Assembly: GCA_020431945.1 (NCBI GenBank)
Contig: JAGQHH010000029.1
Coordinates: forward strand, 1 to 6,041
Length of the DNA: 6,041 nt
Source: Cyanobacteria bacterium HKST-UBA02
Lineage (GTDB): Bacteria; Cyanobacteriota; Vampirovibrionia; Obscuribacterales; Obscuribacteraceae
Direction of reading: 5' to 3'
Below, piece after piece: positions 1 to 5,797 of this stretch. A model generated the notes under the pieces. The model worked only from the letters and a program-made list of their open reading frames with translations. It was not told the origin of the DNA and ran no database searches. Every line of letters begins with the position of its first letter. The first letter of the stretch is position 1. A program made the position numbers and the translations under genes.

Positions 1-516
1 TCCGGCACCGGCAATATGAAATTCGCCCTCAATGGCGCTCTCACCATCGGCACCCTGGACGGTGCCAATGTCGAGATGCGCGAGCAGGTCGGCGCCGAGA
101 ACTTCTTCCTCTTCGGTCTCACCGTAGAAGAGGTCAATGAGATCAGAGCAAAGGGTTACAGACCGCGTTCGTTCTATGAGCAGAACCGTGATCTGCACAC
201 TGTGCTCGATCTGATCGGATCAGGGATGCTCTCGCCATCCAATCGGACTCTTTTCCATCCTCTCCTGGGCAATCTGGTGGAGCACGATCATTTCCTGGTC
301 ATGGCCGACTACCAGCATTATATAGATTGCCAGGACAGAGTCTCTAAAGTCTGGACCGATCAGGAGCAGTGGGCGAAGATGTCCATACTCAATGTCGCCC
401 GGATGGGGATGTTCTCGTCGGACCGAGCCATCAAAGAGTATTGCGAGGATATATGGCATGTGAAGCCGGTTCCGGTGGAGCTCGATATCATCAAGCCCCA
501 GATGGCGACAGTGTGA
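1..516 (+). CDS. glgP: Glycogen phosphorylase, C-terminal part (5' end outside window)
   Basis: This fragment is the last 171 residues of an alpha-glucan (glycogen/maltodextrin) phosphorylase, a GT35 enzyme that releases glucose-1-phosphate from storage glucan in the cytoplasm. The frame is open from base 1 and ends in TGA at 514-516. The fragment opens with SGTGNMK, the signature that carries the pyridoxal-phosphate Schiff-base lysine (residue 7 here, equivalent to Lys680 of rabbit muscle phosphorylase), and continues with the family hallmark [14 protein letters not shown] and then ENFFLFG. The remaining helices ([19 protein letters not shown], and the end motif [20 protein letters not shown]) are typical of the family's C-terminal lobe, and the tail length matches known phosphorylases. 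Nothing suggests decay. The gene presumably belongs to a transcription unit lying to the left, and no terminator hairpin is visible after the stop codon. Confidence 0.97.
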   Translation, partial: SGTGNMKFALNGALTIGTLDGANVEMREQVGAENFFLFGLTVEEVNEIRAKGYRPRSFYEQNRDLHTVLDLIGSGMLSPSNRTLFHPLLGNLVEHDHFLVMADYQHYIDCQDRVSKVWTDQEQWAKMSILNVARMGMFSSDRAIKEYCEDIWHVKPVPVELDIIKPQMATV

Positions 517-531
517 ATATTACGCCTAAGC

Positions 532-556
532 CATATACCCTTGACGGCATATACCC
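532..556 (+). repeat. Direct repeat CATATACCC flanking the -35 box
   Basis: The 9-mer CATATACCC occurs at 532-540 and again at 548-556, 16 bp start to start, with the -35 hexamer lying between the copies. The second copy is the left arm of the 18-bp palindrome, so the first may be an extra operator half-site that allows cooperative binding. The repeat is seen directly; its role is inferred. Confidence 0.5.
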
Positions 557-569
557 CTGAGGGTATAAT
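541..569 (+). promoter_or_regulatory. Sigma-70-type promoter of the toxin-antitoxin-like pair
   Basis: A -35 box TTGACG (541-546) and a perfect -10 box TATAAT (564-569) are separated by the optimal 17 bp. Transcription should start near 576, leaving a leader of about 25 bases that contains the AGGAG ribosome site of the next gene. This is the strongest promoter-like sequence in the window. It is seen directly in the sequence; its activity is inferred. Confidence 0.8.
550..567. promoter_or_regulatory. Palindromic operator overlapping the -10 box
   Basis: TATACCC (550-556) and GGGTATA (561-567) form a perfect 7-bp inverted repeat around the spacer CTGA. The right arm covers the first four bases of the -10 box, so a bound protein would block RNA polymerase. 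The nearest candidate is the helix-turn-helix protein encoded second in the operon, as is usual for autoregulated toxin-antitoxin units. The sequence also resembles the ATACCC-N4-GGGTAT sites of CsoR/CstR-family repressors, but no such regulator is encoded in the window. The palindrome is certain; the identity of the bound protein is inferred. Confidence 0.65.
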
Positions 570-590
570 CAGAAATACGATGAGATGATC

Positions 591-595
591 AGGAG
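591..595 (+). promoter_or_regulatory. Ribosome binding site choosing the 601 start
   Basis: AGGAG lies 5 bases before the ATG at 601. Another ATG at 597-599 lies in a different frame and only one base from AGGAG, which is too close, so the start at 601 is preferred. Confidence 0.75.
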
Positions 596-600
596 CATGG

Positions 601-966
601 ATGGATAAATATGCTCGCCTGCAACTCTTCTATAAACAGTTGCAATCTGCACCTGCCGCAAGCTCGCATGACGAGGCCTTCGCGCTCCTCTTCGATACTC
701 TGAATACAATCGAGGATGAGCACAGCGGTGTGCTATTCGATCCGGCGAATTGGCAGACGGATGGCAGGCTTTATCCGCCGCAGACCGACAGAGCTTATGA
801 AGTTGATGGTTTTCCCGAAGTGATTCGATACAGAAGTGCCGGCCACAACACTTACATTGCGAGTAATGGTGCAATCGAAGTGAGGATAGTCGCCACCAAC
901 GAGGTAGACTTCAGAAAGTCAGGTGCTGATGGTAGGGGGGTATGGAATGAGCACGACAGCGTCTAA
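601..966 (+). CDS. Putative toxin of a toxin-antitoxin-like pair, family not recognised (121 aa)
   Basis: This is a soluble protein of 121 residues with no signal peptide or membrane segment. The N-terminal 40 residues look helical and acidic (MDKYARLQLFYKQL, then FDTLNTIEDEHSG). They are followed by a strongly patterned middle (WQTDGRLYPP at residues 51-60) and a segment RYRSAGHNTYIASNGAIEV (76-94) that reads as beta-strands with charged and polar residues: Arg76, Arg78, His82, Thr84 and Asn89. It ends with KSGADGRGVW (106-115). This clustering of Arg, His, Thr and Asn would suit a nuclease-like active site, but I cannot assign it to RelE, HigB, MazF or another named toxin family. The case for a toxin rests on context: small size, a strong promoter with an operator, and a 20-base overlap with a downstream XRE-type helix-turn-helix gene, as in HigBA-type modules. 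It could instead be a conserved protein merely co-expressed with its regulator. Confidence 0.85.
   Translation: MDKYARLQLFYKQLQSAPAASSHDEAFALLFDTLNTIEDEHSGVLFDPANWQTDGRLYPPQTDRAYEVDGFPEVIRYRSAGHNTYIASNGAIEVRIVATNEVDFRKSGADGRGVWNEHDSV
934..940 (+). promoter_or_regulatory. Ribosome binding site for the HTH gene, inside the upstream gene
   Basis: AGGGGGG lies 6 bases before the ATG at 947 and within the 3' end of the preceding coding region. It favours 947 over the in-frame GTG at 923 and ATG at 929, neither of which has a comparable purine tract upstream. Confidence 0.6.
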
Positions 967-1489
967 GAGTGCTGACAAATCTACTGAAATGAACGAAATT
1001 CGGCATATGCAGCGGTTCCTTGTCAGAGCGTTTCCGACTGCCAGGATCACAGTCGACGAGCCCCTCGCCAAAGGCGGGGTCTGGTCGCTGGACCTGTTCC
1101 TTCTCGACTACCACCTCGCGGTTTCCTGGAAAAAGGGTAAGGGCTTCGGCATCGTCTCGAGTAGCACGCACGGGTATGGCGAAGGTGCCGATGAAGTTTT
1201 CGATACACTGGAAGATGCGCTCCCGAGAGTCGTAGAACTAGCAGCCAACCGGCGCTCGACCGACCCTCCTGAAGCTGTCAGGCTTAAAGACTTGCGAGAA
1301 CAACTCGGTCTTTCCCAAGAAGAGGTGGCCAGGCGGCTAGGAAAGAAGCAAGCTTCCATTTCCAGGACCGAGGCAAGGTCAGATTTTCTCGTTTCCACGC
1401 TTCAAGAAATCGCTCAGGGCTTAGGAGGAAGGCTGGAAGTGAAAGTTGTATTCCCGGACAGAGAGAGAGAACTCAAATTCGGAGAGTGA
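947..1489 (+). CDS. XRE-family helix-turn-helix protein, putative antitoxin (180 aa)
   Basis: This is a 180-aa DNA-binding protein in two parts. Residues 112-165 form a lambda-Cro/XRE helix-turn-helix: RLKDLREQLGLSQEEVARRL supplies the scaffold helices and KKQASISRTEAR (133-144) the recognition helix, followed by VSTLQEIAQGLGGRLEVKVVF, the usual closing helix and strand of HigA-like antitoxins. Residues 16-100 form a separate domain of unknown family (AFPTARITVDEPL, then WSLDLFLLDYHLAVSWKKGKGFGI), which would be the natural place to bind the protein encoded upstream. The start at 947 was chosen for its purine-rich ribosome site; a longer form from GTG 923 would add 8 residues. The gene overlaps its neighbour by 20 bases, which suggests translational coupling. 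The likely role is to neutralise the upstream product and repress the operon at the palindrome near 550-567. Regulation of that promoter is inferred from architecture only. The alternative is a plain transcriptional regulator. Confidence 0.88.
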   Translation: MSTTASKSADKSTEMNEIRHMQRFLVRAFPTARITVDEPLAKGGVWSLDLFLLDYHLAVSWKKGKGFGIVSSSTHGYGEGADEVFDTLEDALPRVVELAANRRSTDPPEAVRLKDLREQLGLSQEEVARRLGKKQASISRTEARSDFLVSTLQEIAQGLGGRLEVKVVFPDRERELKFGE

Positions 1490-1493
1490 AAAA

Positions 1494-2639
1494 TCAGGCA
1501 ATTCCCTGATTGCCACCACTCTGCGAAGCCATGGCCACCAGCCGGGCGGCATCGTCCAAATTGGCGTTGACCCGGCGGGCGTATTCCTGGGGATGAGCAG
1601 GTCTTTGCGAAGCAGCAGCAGCCCGACCGGGATCCGCATAGTTCTGATCTATTTCGGCGAGATGACCGATAGAGACTTCGGCGTTTACCCTGGGATCGAA
1701 TGCCTGATCTCTGCTGAGACCGGCTTCGGTGAGCATGCCGCCCCGGTGGAGCTGGAAGAGGCCGAAGCTGGTGCCACCATCTCCGACGGCTCGATTATCC
1801 CCGCCACTTTCGACAAGCATCATGGCTACGGCAAGATTCGGGTCGACACCGTGGCGCTCGGCTACATCCACTACAGTGCGCACATTGTTTAGAAGAGTCT
1901 GGCTGTCTACGTTCGAGCTGATACCACTGGTCTGAGTATCCGGCTGTACTGGCTGATCCGGTTGCATCGGCTGATCTTGAGGGATGAAGCTGGTGGCACC
2001 GCGGGGAATATCAGAGCCGGGATAGATTCCGGAGTAGTCCGGATTGTAGGGACCCATCAAAGAATTGAGCCGGTCCATGAACGGGTTTTGAGTTTGAGTT
2101 TGCGGCTGAAACTGAGCTTGAGACTGAGGTCGCTCCTGACTGACGTTCTGATTCTGATTCTGACCAGTCTCCGGCTGGCTCTGAAGGATATCGTTCCACC
2201 AGGAAGGATAGTCCTGTCCCGGATGGCTGGCCTGAAAAGCGGCTATGAGCTCGCGATAGTACTGCTTGACTGCCTGATCCGCAGCCAGAATCGCTTCCTT
2301 GACGCTCCTGTCACCGGTCTCGAGCTCTATATCGAGCTTGCCGTCGGCCAGGGGATCGCCCTCGCCGATCTTAATCAGTTGAGCCTTTCCGTCGCTTCCT
2401 TCCACCATCTTGAAATCTGCCCGGCTTCCGGAAGCAGCGTTCGCCTCGGCGGATGTCAGGGAGAGAGTAGCAAAGGGATCGTCCAGAATCAGCTCAGCGG
2501 GCTCGGCGCTTGCCTGCCGCGAAGGCGAAGCCAGGTCCGCCCGGAGCCCCTCGTCGGCGTAGAAGCGCCGGGAGAGACTGACGAAATCGTCTGTGACAGG
2601 CGAGCTCAGGCTCGATTCGAAGTTTGGAGAGAAGGTCAT
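1494..2639 (-). CDS. Lytic transglycosylase (SLT domain) protein with Gln-rich linker, no signal peptide (381 aa)
   Basis: Residues about 247-360 form an SLT/lysozyme-like domain. AERHGVDPNLAVAMMLVESGG carries the presumed catalytic Glu277, followed by GTSFGLFQLH (289-298, the family's G-L-x-Q motif) and YARRVN (353-358). Such domains cleave the MurNAc-GlcNAc bond of peptidoglycan to form 1,6-anhydroMurNAc ends. Residues 1-150 have no recognised domain and contain an acidic, partly helical stretch (VKEAILAADQAVKQYYRELIAAF). Residues 152-237 are a low-complexity linker rich in Gln, Asn and Pro. No N-terminal hydrophobic segment is present, although the substrate lies outside the cytoplasm, so export would need a non-classical route or a secretion apparatus. 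I prefer the ATG at 2639; a TTG at 2654 would add five residues (MSIFT). Neither start has a clear Shine-Dalgarno sequence. The stop is four bases from that of the convergent HTH gene. Confidence 0.9.
   Translation of the reverse strand: MTFSPNFESSLSSPVTDDFVSLSRRFYADEGLRADLASPSRQASAEPAELILDDPFATLSLTSAEANAASGSRADFKMVEGSDGKAQLIKIGEGDPLADGKLDIELETGDRSVKEAILAADQAVKQYYRELIAAFQASHPGQDYPSWWNDILQSQPETGQNQNQNVSQERPQSQAQFQPQTQTQNPFMDRLNSLMGPYNPDYSGIYPGSDIPRGATSFIPQDQPMQPDQPVQPDTQTSGISSNVDSQTLLNNVRTVVDVAERHGVDPNLAVAMMLVESGGDNRAVGDGGTSFGLFQLHRGGMLTEAGLSRDQAFDPRVNAEVSIGHLAEIDQNYADPGRAAAASQRPAHPQEYARRVNANLDDAARLVAMASQSGGNQGIA
2085..2180 (-). repeat. Low-complexity Gln/Asn-coding repeat in the transglycosylase linker
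   Basis: On the + strand the stretch is built of repeating GATTCT, CTGA and GAGTTT units (for example TTCTGATTCTGATTCTGAC near 2145-2163). On the coding strand these give runs such as QNQNQN and QTQTQN. A second, smaller patch at about 1929-1979 encodes QPMQPDQPVQPDTQ. Short tandem units of this kind are prone to length change by slippage, and both patches keep the reading frame. Confidence 0.6.
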
Positions 2640-2753
2640 GGTAAAAATCGACAAATAACGGGGTGTTAGCTATCTTACGAAGCCGGCAATGTCGAAGTGG
2701 TGACTGTTCGGTGTCGGAGTTGTGACAAGACTCTCCTCCGGGCCGGTTCAGGG

Positions 2754-2762
2754 TGAGATAAT
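2754..2762 (+). promoter_or_regulatory. Possible extended -10 promoter for the large membrane protein gene
   Basis: TGA followed by GATAAT (2757-2762) matches an extended -10 element (TGnTATAAT with one mismatch). No good -35 box lies at the proper distance, which extended -10 promoters can tolerate. It would start transcription near 2769, about 20 bases before the ATG at 2789. Support is moderate to weak. I saw no convincing promoter on the opposite strand for the divergent transglycosylase gene in this 149-base gap. Confidence 0.35.
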
Positions 2763-2790
2763 GCGGCAGTGCCCGAAAGCTGTGCCGCAT
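2761..2790. repeat. Inverted repeat reaching into the start codon
   Basis: ATGCGGCA (2761-2768) and TGCCGCAT (2783-2790) are perfect 8-bp inverted arms around a 14-base loop. The right arm includes the first two bases of the ATG at 2789, and the left arm overlaps the end of the possible -10 box. As DNA it could be an operator. In RNA made from a start further upstream it could fold over the translation start. The symmetry is seen directly; the role is inferred. Confidence 0.5.
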
Positions 2791-5767
2791 GAACCCCTTA
2801 CAGATAATCGCCACCCTCAGAAAGTTCGGAAACTACCTGGTAGGACTGTTTCCATTTCTGGCAGTTCTGGCTGATCGTATGAGCGAGGTCCTGAAGGTCG
2901 CTGCTTCATCCCCGGCCATGGCAGGGCCCTTGAAGCGCGTGGCGGAGTCGGTTTTTTTCGTCTCTATCTGGAAGATCGTCGAGCGCTTCTACTGGCGGGA
3001 TTACAAGAAAAACCGCCTGGATCTGAGCCAGTCTCCACCTGAATGCTTGCCGGTTCTCAGACCGGTTTTCCAGATGGCGGCCCTGCTCTGCGTGCTCATT
3101 CCCCTCACCGGGCTCGGCTCTTTGCGGGTGCCCATAGAGACTCTTTCAGGTTTCACCGGAAATGTACCTTCCTGGGCTGTGATCCTCTGGATGATTTTCC
3201 TGCCCATGGGCTGGGCCTGTCTGCTATCGGGAACAGCGGTCTCGAACCGCTCTTTTTTCGTGCCCATAGCGACCGGAGCGCTTTATTTCGTCTCTTCCTG
3301 TGTTCTCGATCTGCCCAGAAGCGCAGGCAATGCTTTTCTTCCAGGGGCGGTTCTGCTCAATCTGCTTTTGTGTTTGAGAAGCCGGGAGAGCACCACTTCC
3401 AGGCAGCGCTTCTATGACTGGTTGACGGCTCTTCTGGCAGGCGCCCCCTGCGGGATCGCGCTTACAGCCCTGACTCCCCTGCGACCCTATCTCGGATCGT
3501 TCCTCCCGCTTGACGGACCCACCATCAGCCTGGGTCTGGGCAGTCTCCTGGGGGCGATACTGGGTGCAATCTGTCTGCTTCTATCCCGGCACTCGCGACT
3601 GAGCTGGTTCGGTCCCTCCAGTATCGGCGAGGTTACATGGACCAGTTTTTGGCTCATTCTGATCTTTCTCACCTTCGCTCTTTCGCGCGGCGACCTCGGT
3701 CATCTGGGAGGCTCCATAATCTCGAGTCTTGATCTGAGCAATAACTATCTCTGGCCGATTTTCTATTTCATCGGTATCGGGATCATGCACAAACTGATGA
3801 GCAGCACCAAAGTGATTGCCAACTCCACCCGGGGCATGCTGCCCTCCTGGCTTCTGGTGCCGTTTCTGACAATTCTACTGATACTGGCTACAGCGGTCTC
3901 TTTCAGCGAAAGGATCTGCTTTTTTGCGTCTTATCAAAAAGGCCCGTTCTGGGAGGCTATCTTCAGCGCTTTCCATCCTTTATATAGCGCCAGCAGAGAA
4001 TCGATCTGGCTGGTGCCCCTGACCACCATGTCGGTGCACTGGTTCTCCTGGGTGCTTCTTTTCACCCTGGCGGTGGCTTCGGGACTGGCCATTCAGAAGC
4101 GTCTCACCGGAGAAGCTGTCTCGAGACTGTTTTTCATGGTCTGCCTGGCGGCTCTGCTCATCTGGGAGTATGTTTTCCAGCTCTCTTCTTTTGCCCGCAC
4201 ACCATCACATTCGGTAACCGTTCTCACCCTTTTCGCTCTCTGGCTTCTCTGGCTCATGCACACCATAGGCTGGTCCATGAGCCTGAGCTCTTCGCCAATG
4301 TGGCCAGCTGCCGGAAGGCTCGCAACCTATGCAGGCATACTCTCTCTGGTGATGCTCGAGATTAATGCAAAGGCTGCCAGCGCCGATTTCCGGATCACCA
4401 ATCAGCTCTTTCTGACCATGTTCCGGGGCGTGATCGATGTCGGTCTCCCTTATTACTTTTTGATCTGGGCCAGCCGCCGGATGAAAGATTTCACCATCGA
4501 GACCGCCACCATTTTCAAGGCTTTCGTAGCAGGCTCGCTCTTCTCATTTCTCTTCAATCTACTGGATAAATTCGCCGCCTGCGGCTTTTCTGTCGAAGGG
4601 CTCTCGCAACTGCTCGCCAGGCAGAATGAAGGATGGCAGTCTACCGGCAATCTCCAGCTCGATCTGGTCCTGCCCGATCTGTGGTTTGTTGTACGAGCCC
4701 TGCTCTATGCAGGGCTCCTGCTTCTGGTCATGCTCAAAGCCGAAAAACGCTTTGCCGGCGACAAAGATGCGAAGCATTCGATCATCTTCACTCTTATCGC
4801 CTTTGCCAGCGGTATCATCGCTTTTTCATCCACGTTCGTGGAGCTTCCTCTGCCGAACGAGATCAGGGTGGCACTGGCCCCGGTGCGTCAGGCACTTTCT
4901 TTCGACTGCAATGTTTTCGTCGTCTACCTGGCTGCCTGGATACCGGCACTGATCCTGGCGATGATCCGCTTCCTCACCGGTAAGCGCCGTCATCTGATGG
5001 GCGTCTTCTTTCTAATTGTCGTTCTCAATGCCATCATCGCCTGGTCCTACCAGACATTCGAGGTGCTCATGCGCGCCTCCGGCACTCTCTATGCCGCCGT
5101 AACGGCGCTATCGGCGATGTTCGCCGTACTGGTGATCATCGCTCTCGATATTCTGGACGGACCCGAACCACCAGAAAATACAGAGACCGAAAAAGGCCCG
5201 CTCCTCTCTCGTCCCGCCCTCGCCCTGGTGATCATGTGCATGGCTCTGGCGACCCTGATTCAAGCTGCCGGTGGTCTCGATCTCAAGATGACCATGAGAA
5301 AGGTCCCGGTTATGAAGGATACTCCCCTGCTTCTGAGCAAACGCTGGCAGATGAAAGAGGTGGAGCCGGGAAGACCTCTGCCTCCCAATCCGACCATCCT
5401 TCTGACAAGACCGGGGGAGGGAGCCCTGACCCTGCTTCAGATAACCAGCCTGGCTCCTGATCCGAAAGGAGCTGCCCACCATCTGGAGGCTCTTATCAAA
5501 GCCGCTCTCGATTCAGGCTCTCTTCCCGGTCTCAAGCTCAACAATGTAGAGTCCTGGAATCGGCACTATCCAGGGGCCGTGGCCTGTTATTTCAGTTATG
5601 AGCTGCCTTCAGGCAAAAATGTTCTGACCATGTCGGGGTTGTCGGTTCTGCTGCCCCGGGTAGGAGGCAGGACTATCGTTTTTTCCCTCTATACATCGCC
5701 GAGCACCATGGAGCAAGAGCGCTGGGAGCTGGCCGCCACCATCGAGCGTCTGAGGCGTACACCGTGA
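2789..5767 (+). CDS. Large polytopic membrane protein of unknown function (992 aa)
   Basis: I do not recognise this family. The protein has a short, partly basic N-terminal region (to about residue 90, with one weak hydrophobic stretch at 14-29). It is followed by roughly 20 hydrophobic segments, near residues 93-112, 128-147, 156-174, 181-196, 210-229, 245-266, 283-298, 319-335, 351-371, 411-434, 446-464, 477-497, 512-527, 545-561, 573-593, 631-650, 663-683, 706-728, 736-754, 766-788 and 808-826. A soluble C-terminal domain follows (about 830-992). Its alternating strands, the helix HHLEALIKAALDSG, and the ending with strands plus a helix (RTIVFSLYTSP, then ERWELAATIERL) recall small Mog1/PsbP-like folds; this is inference only. 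No transporter, glycosyltransferase or kinase motif stands out. ATG 2789 is the only usual start downstream of the in-frame stop at 2759-2761 until ATG 2879, which would remove 30 residues. Its ribosome site is weak (GAAAG at 2775-2779). The PPK2-family gene follows 30 bases downstream, so the two may form an operon. Confidence 0.9.
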   Translation: MNPLQIIATLRKFGNYLVGLFPFLAVLADRMSEVLKVAASSPAMAGPLKRVAESVFFVSIWKIVERFYWRDYKKNRLDLSQSPPECLPVLRPVFQMAALLCVLIPLTGLGSLRVPIETLSGFTGNVPSWAVILWMIFLPMGWACLLSGTAVSNRSFFVPIATGALYFVSSCVLDLPRSAGNAFLPGAVLLNLLLCLRSRESTTSRQRFYDWLTALLAGAPCGIALTALTPLRPYLGSFLPLDGPTISLGLGSLLGAILGAICLLLSRHSRLSWFGPSSIGEVTWTSFWLILIFLTFALSRGDLGHLGGSIISSLDLSNNYLWPIFYFIGIGIMHKLMSSTKVIANSTRGMLPSWLLVPFLTILLILATAVSFSERICFFASYQKGPFWEAIFSAFHPLYSASRESIWLVPLTTMSVHWFSWVLLFTLAVASGLAIQKRLTGEAVSRLFFMVCLAALLIWEYVFQLSSFARTPSHSVTVLTLFALWLLWLMHTIGWSMSLSSSPMWPAAGRLATYAGILSLVMLEINAKAASADFRITNQLFLTMFRGVIDVGLPYYFLIWASRRMKDFTIETATIFKAFVAGSLFSFLFNLLDKFAACGFSVEGLSQLLARQNEGWQSTGNLQLDLVLPDLWFVVRALLYAGLLLLVMLKAEKRFAGDKDAKHSIIFTLIAFASGIIAFSSTFVELPLPNEIRVALAPVRQALSFDCNVFVVYLAAWIPALILAMIRFLTGKRRHLMGVFFLIVVLNAIIAWSYQTFEVLMRASGTLYAAVTALSAMFAVLVIIALDILDGPEPPENTETEKGPLLSRPALALVIMCMALATLIQAAGGLDLKMTMRKVPVMKDTPLLLSKRWQMKEVEPGRPLPPNPTILLTRPGEGALTLLQITSLAPDPKGAAHHLEALIKAALDSGSLPGLKLNNVESWNRHYPGAVACYFSYELPSGKNVLTMSGLSVLLPRVGGRTIVFSLYTSPSTMEQERWELAATIERLRRTP

Positions 5768-5785
5768 TATGCTTTGCCAAAATAA

Positions 5786-5796
5786 AGGAGGCCTCC
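5786..5796 (+). promoter_or_regulatory. Strong ribosome binding site set in a 10-bp palindrome
   Basis: AGGAGG (5786-5791) lies 6 bases before the GTG at 5798 and fixes that start. It is part of GGAGGCCTCC (5787-5796), a perfect palindrome. A hairpin without a loop cannot fold fully, so the symmetry may be chance or could mediate pairing between RNA copies. Confidence 0.7.
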
Positions 5797-5797
5797 A

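Noticed and set aside
550..567. Palindrome near the end of glycogen phosphorylase as a transcription terminator
   Set aside because: The arms are AT-rich at the base, no T-run follows the right arm, and the repeat overlaps a near-perfect promoter, so an operator fits better.
597..599. ATG just before the chosen start of the 121-aa protein
   Set aside because: It is in another frame and lies only one base after AGGAG, so it is too close to be used efficiently.
1446..1892. A 148-codon + strand frame spanning the end of the HTH gene and the transglycosylase 3' half
   Set aside because: It overlaps two well-supported genes, has no ribosome site, and its sequence has no recognisable domain.
1962..2669. 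A 235-codon open frame on the + strand opposite the transglycosylase gene
   Set aside because: It is the antisense shadow of the Gln-rich transglycosylase. Its product is a low-complexity Leu/Ser/Arg series from the repeat region with no domain, and the opposite strand carries a clear SLT motif set.
5276..5764. C-terminal domain of the membrane protein as an exosortase-associated EpsI-like domain
   Set aside because: The general plan (many membrane spans followed by a soluble tail) invites this, but the tail lacks the expected His-Ser-Pro...Cys signature and the membrane part shows no exosortase Cys/Arg/His motif.
5787..5796. GGAGGCCTCC as a terminator of the membrane protein gene
   Set aside because: There is no loop and no T-run, and the left half is the Shine-Dalgarno sequence of the next gene.
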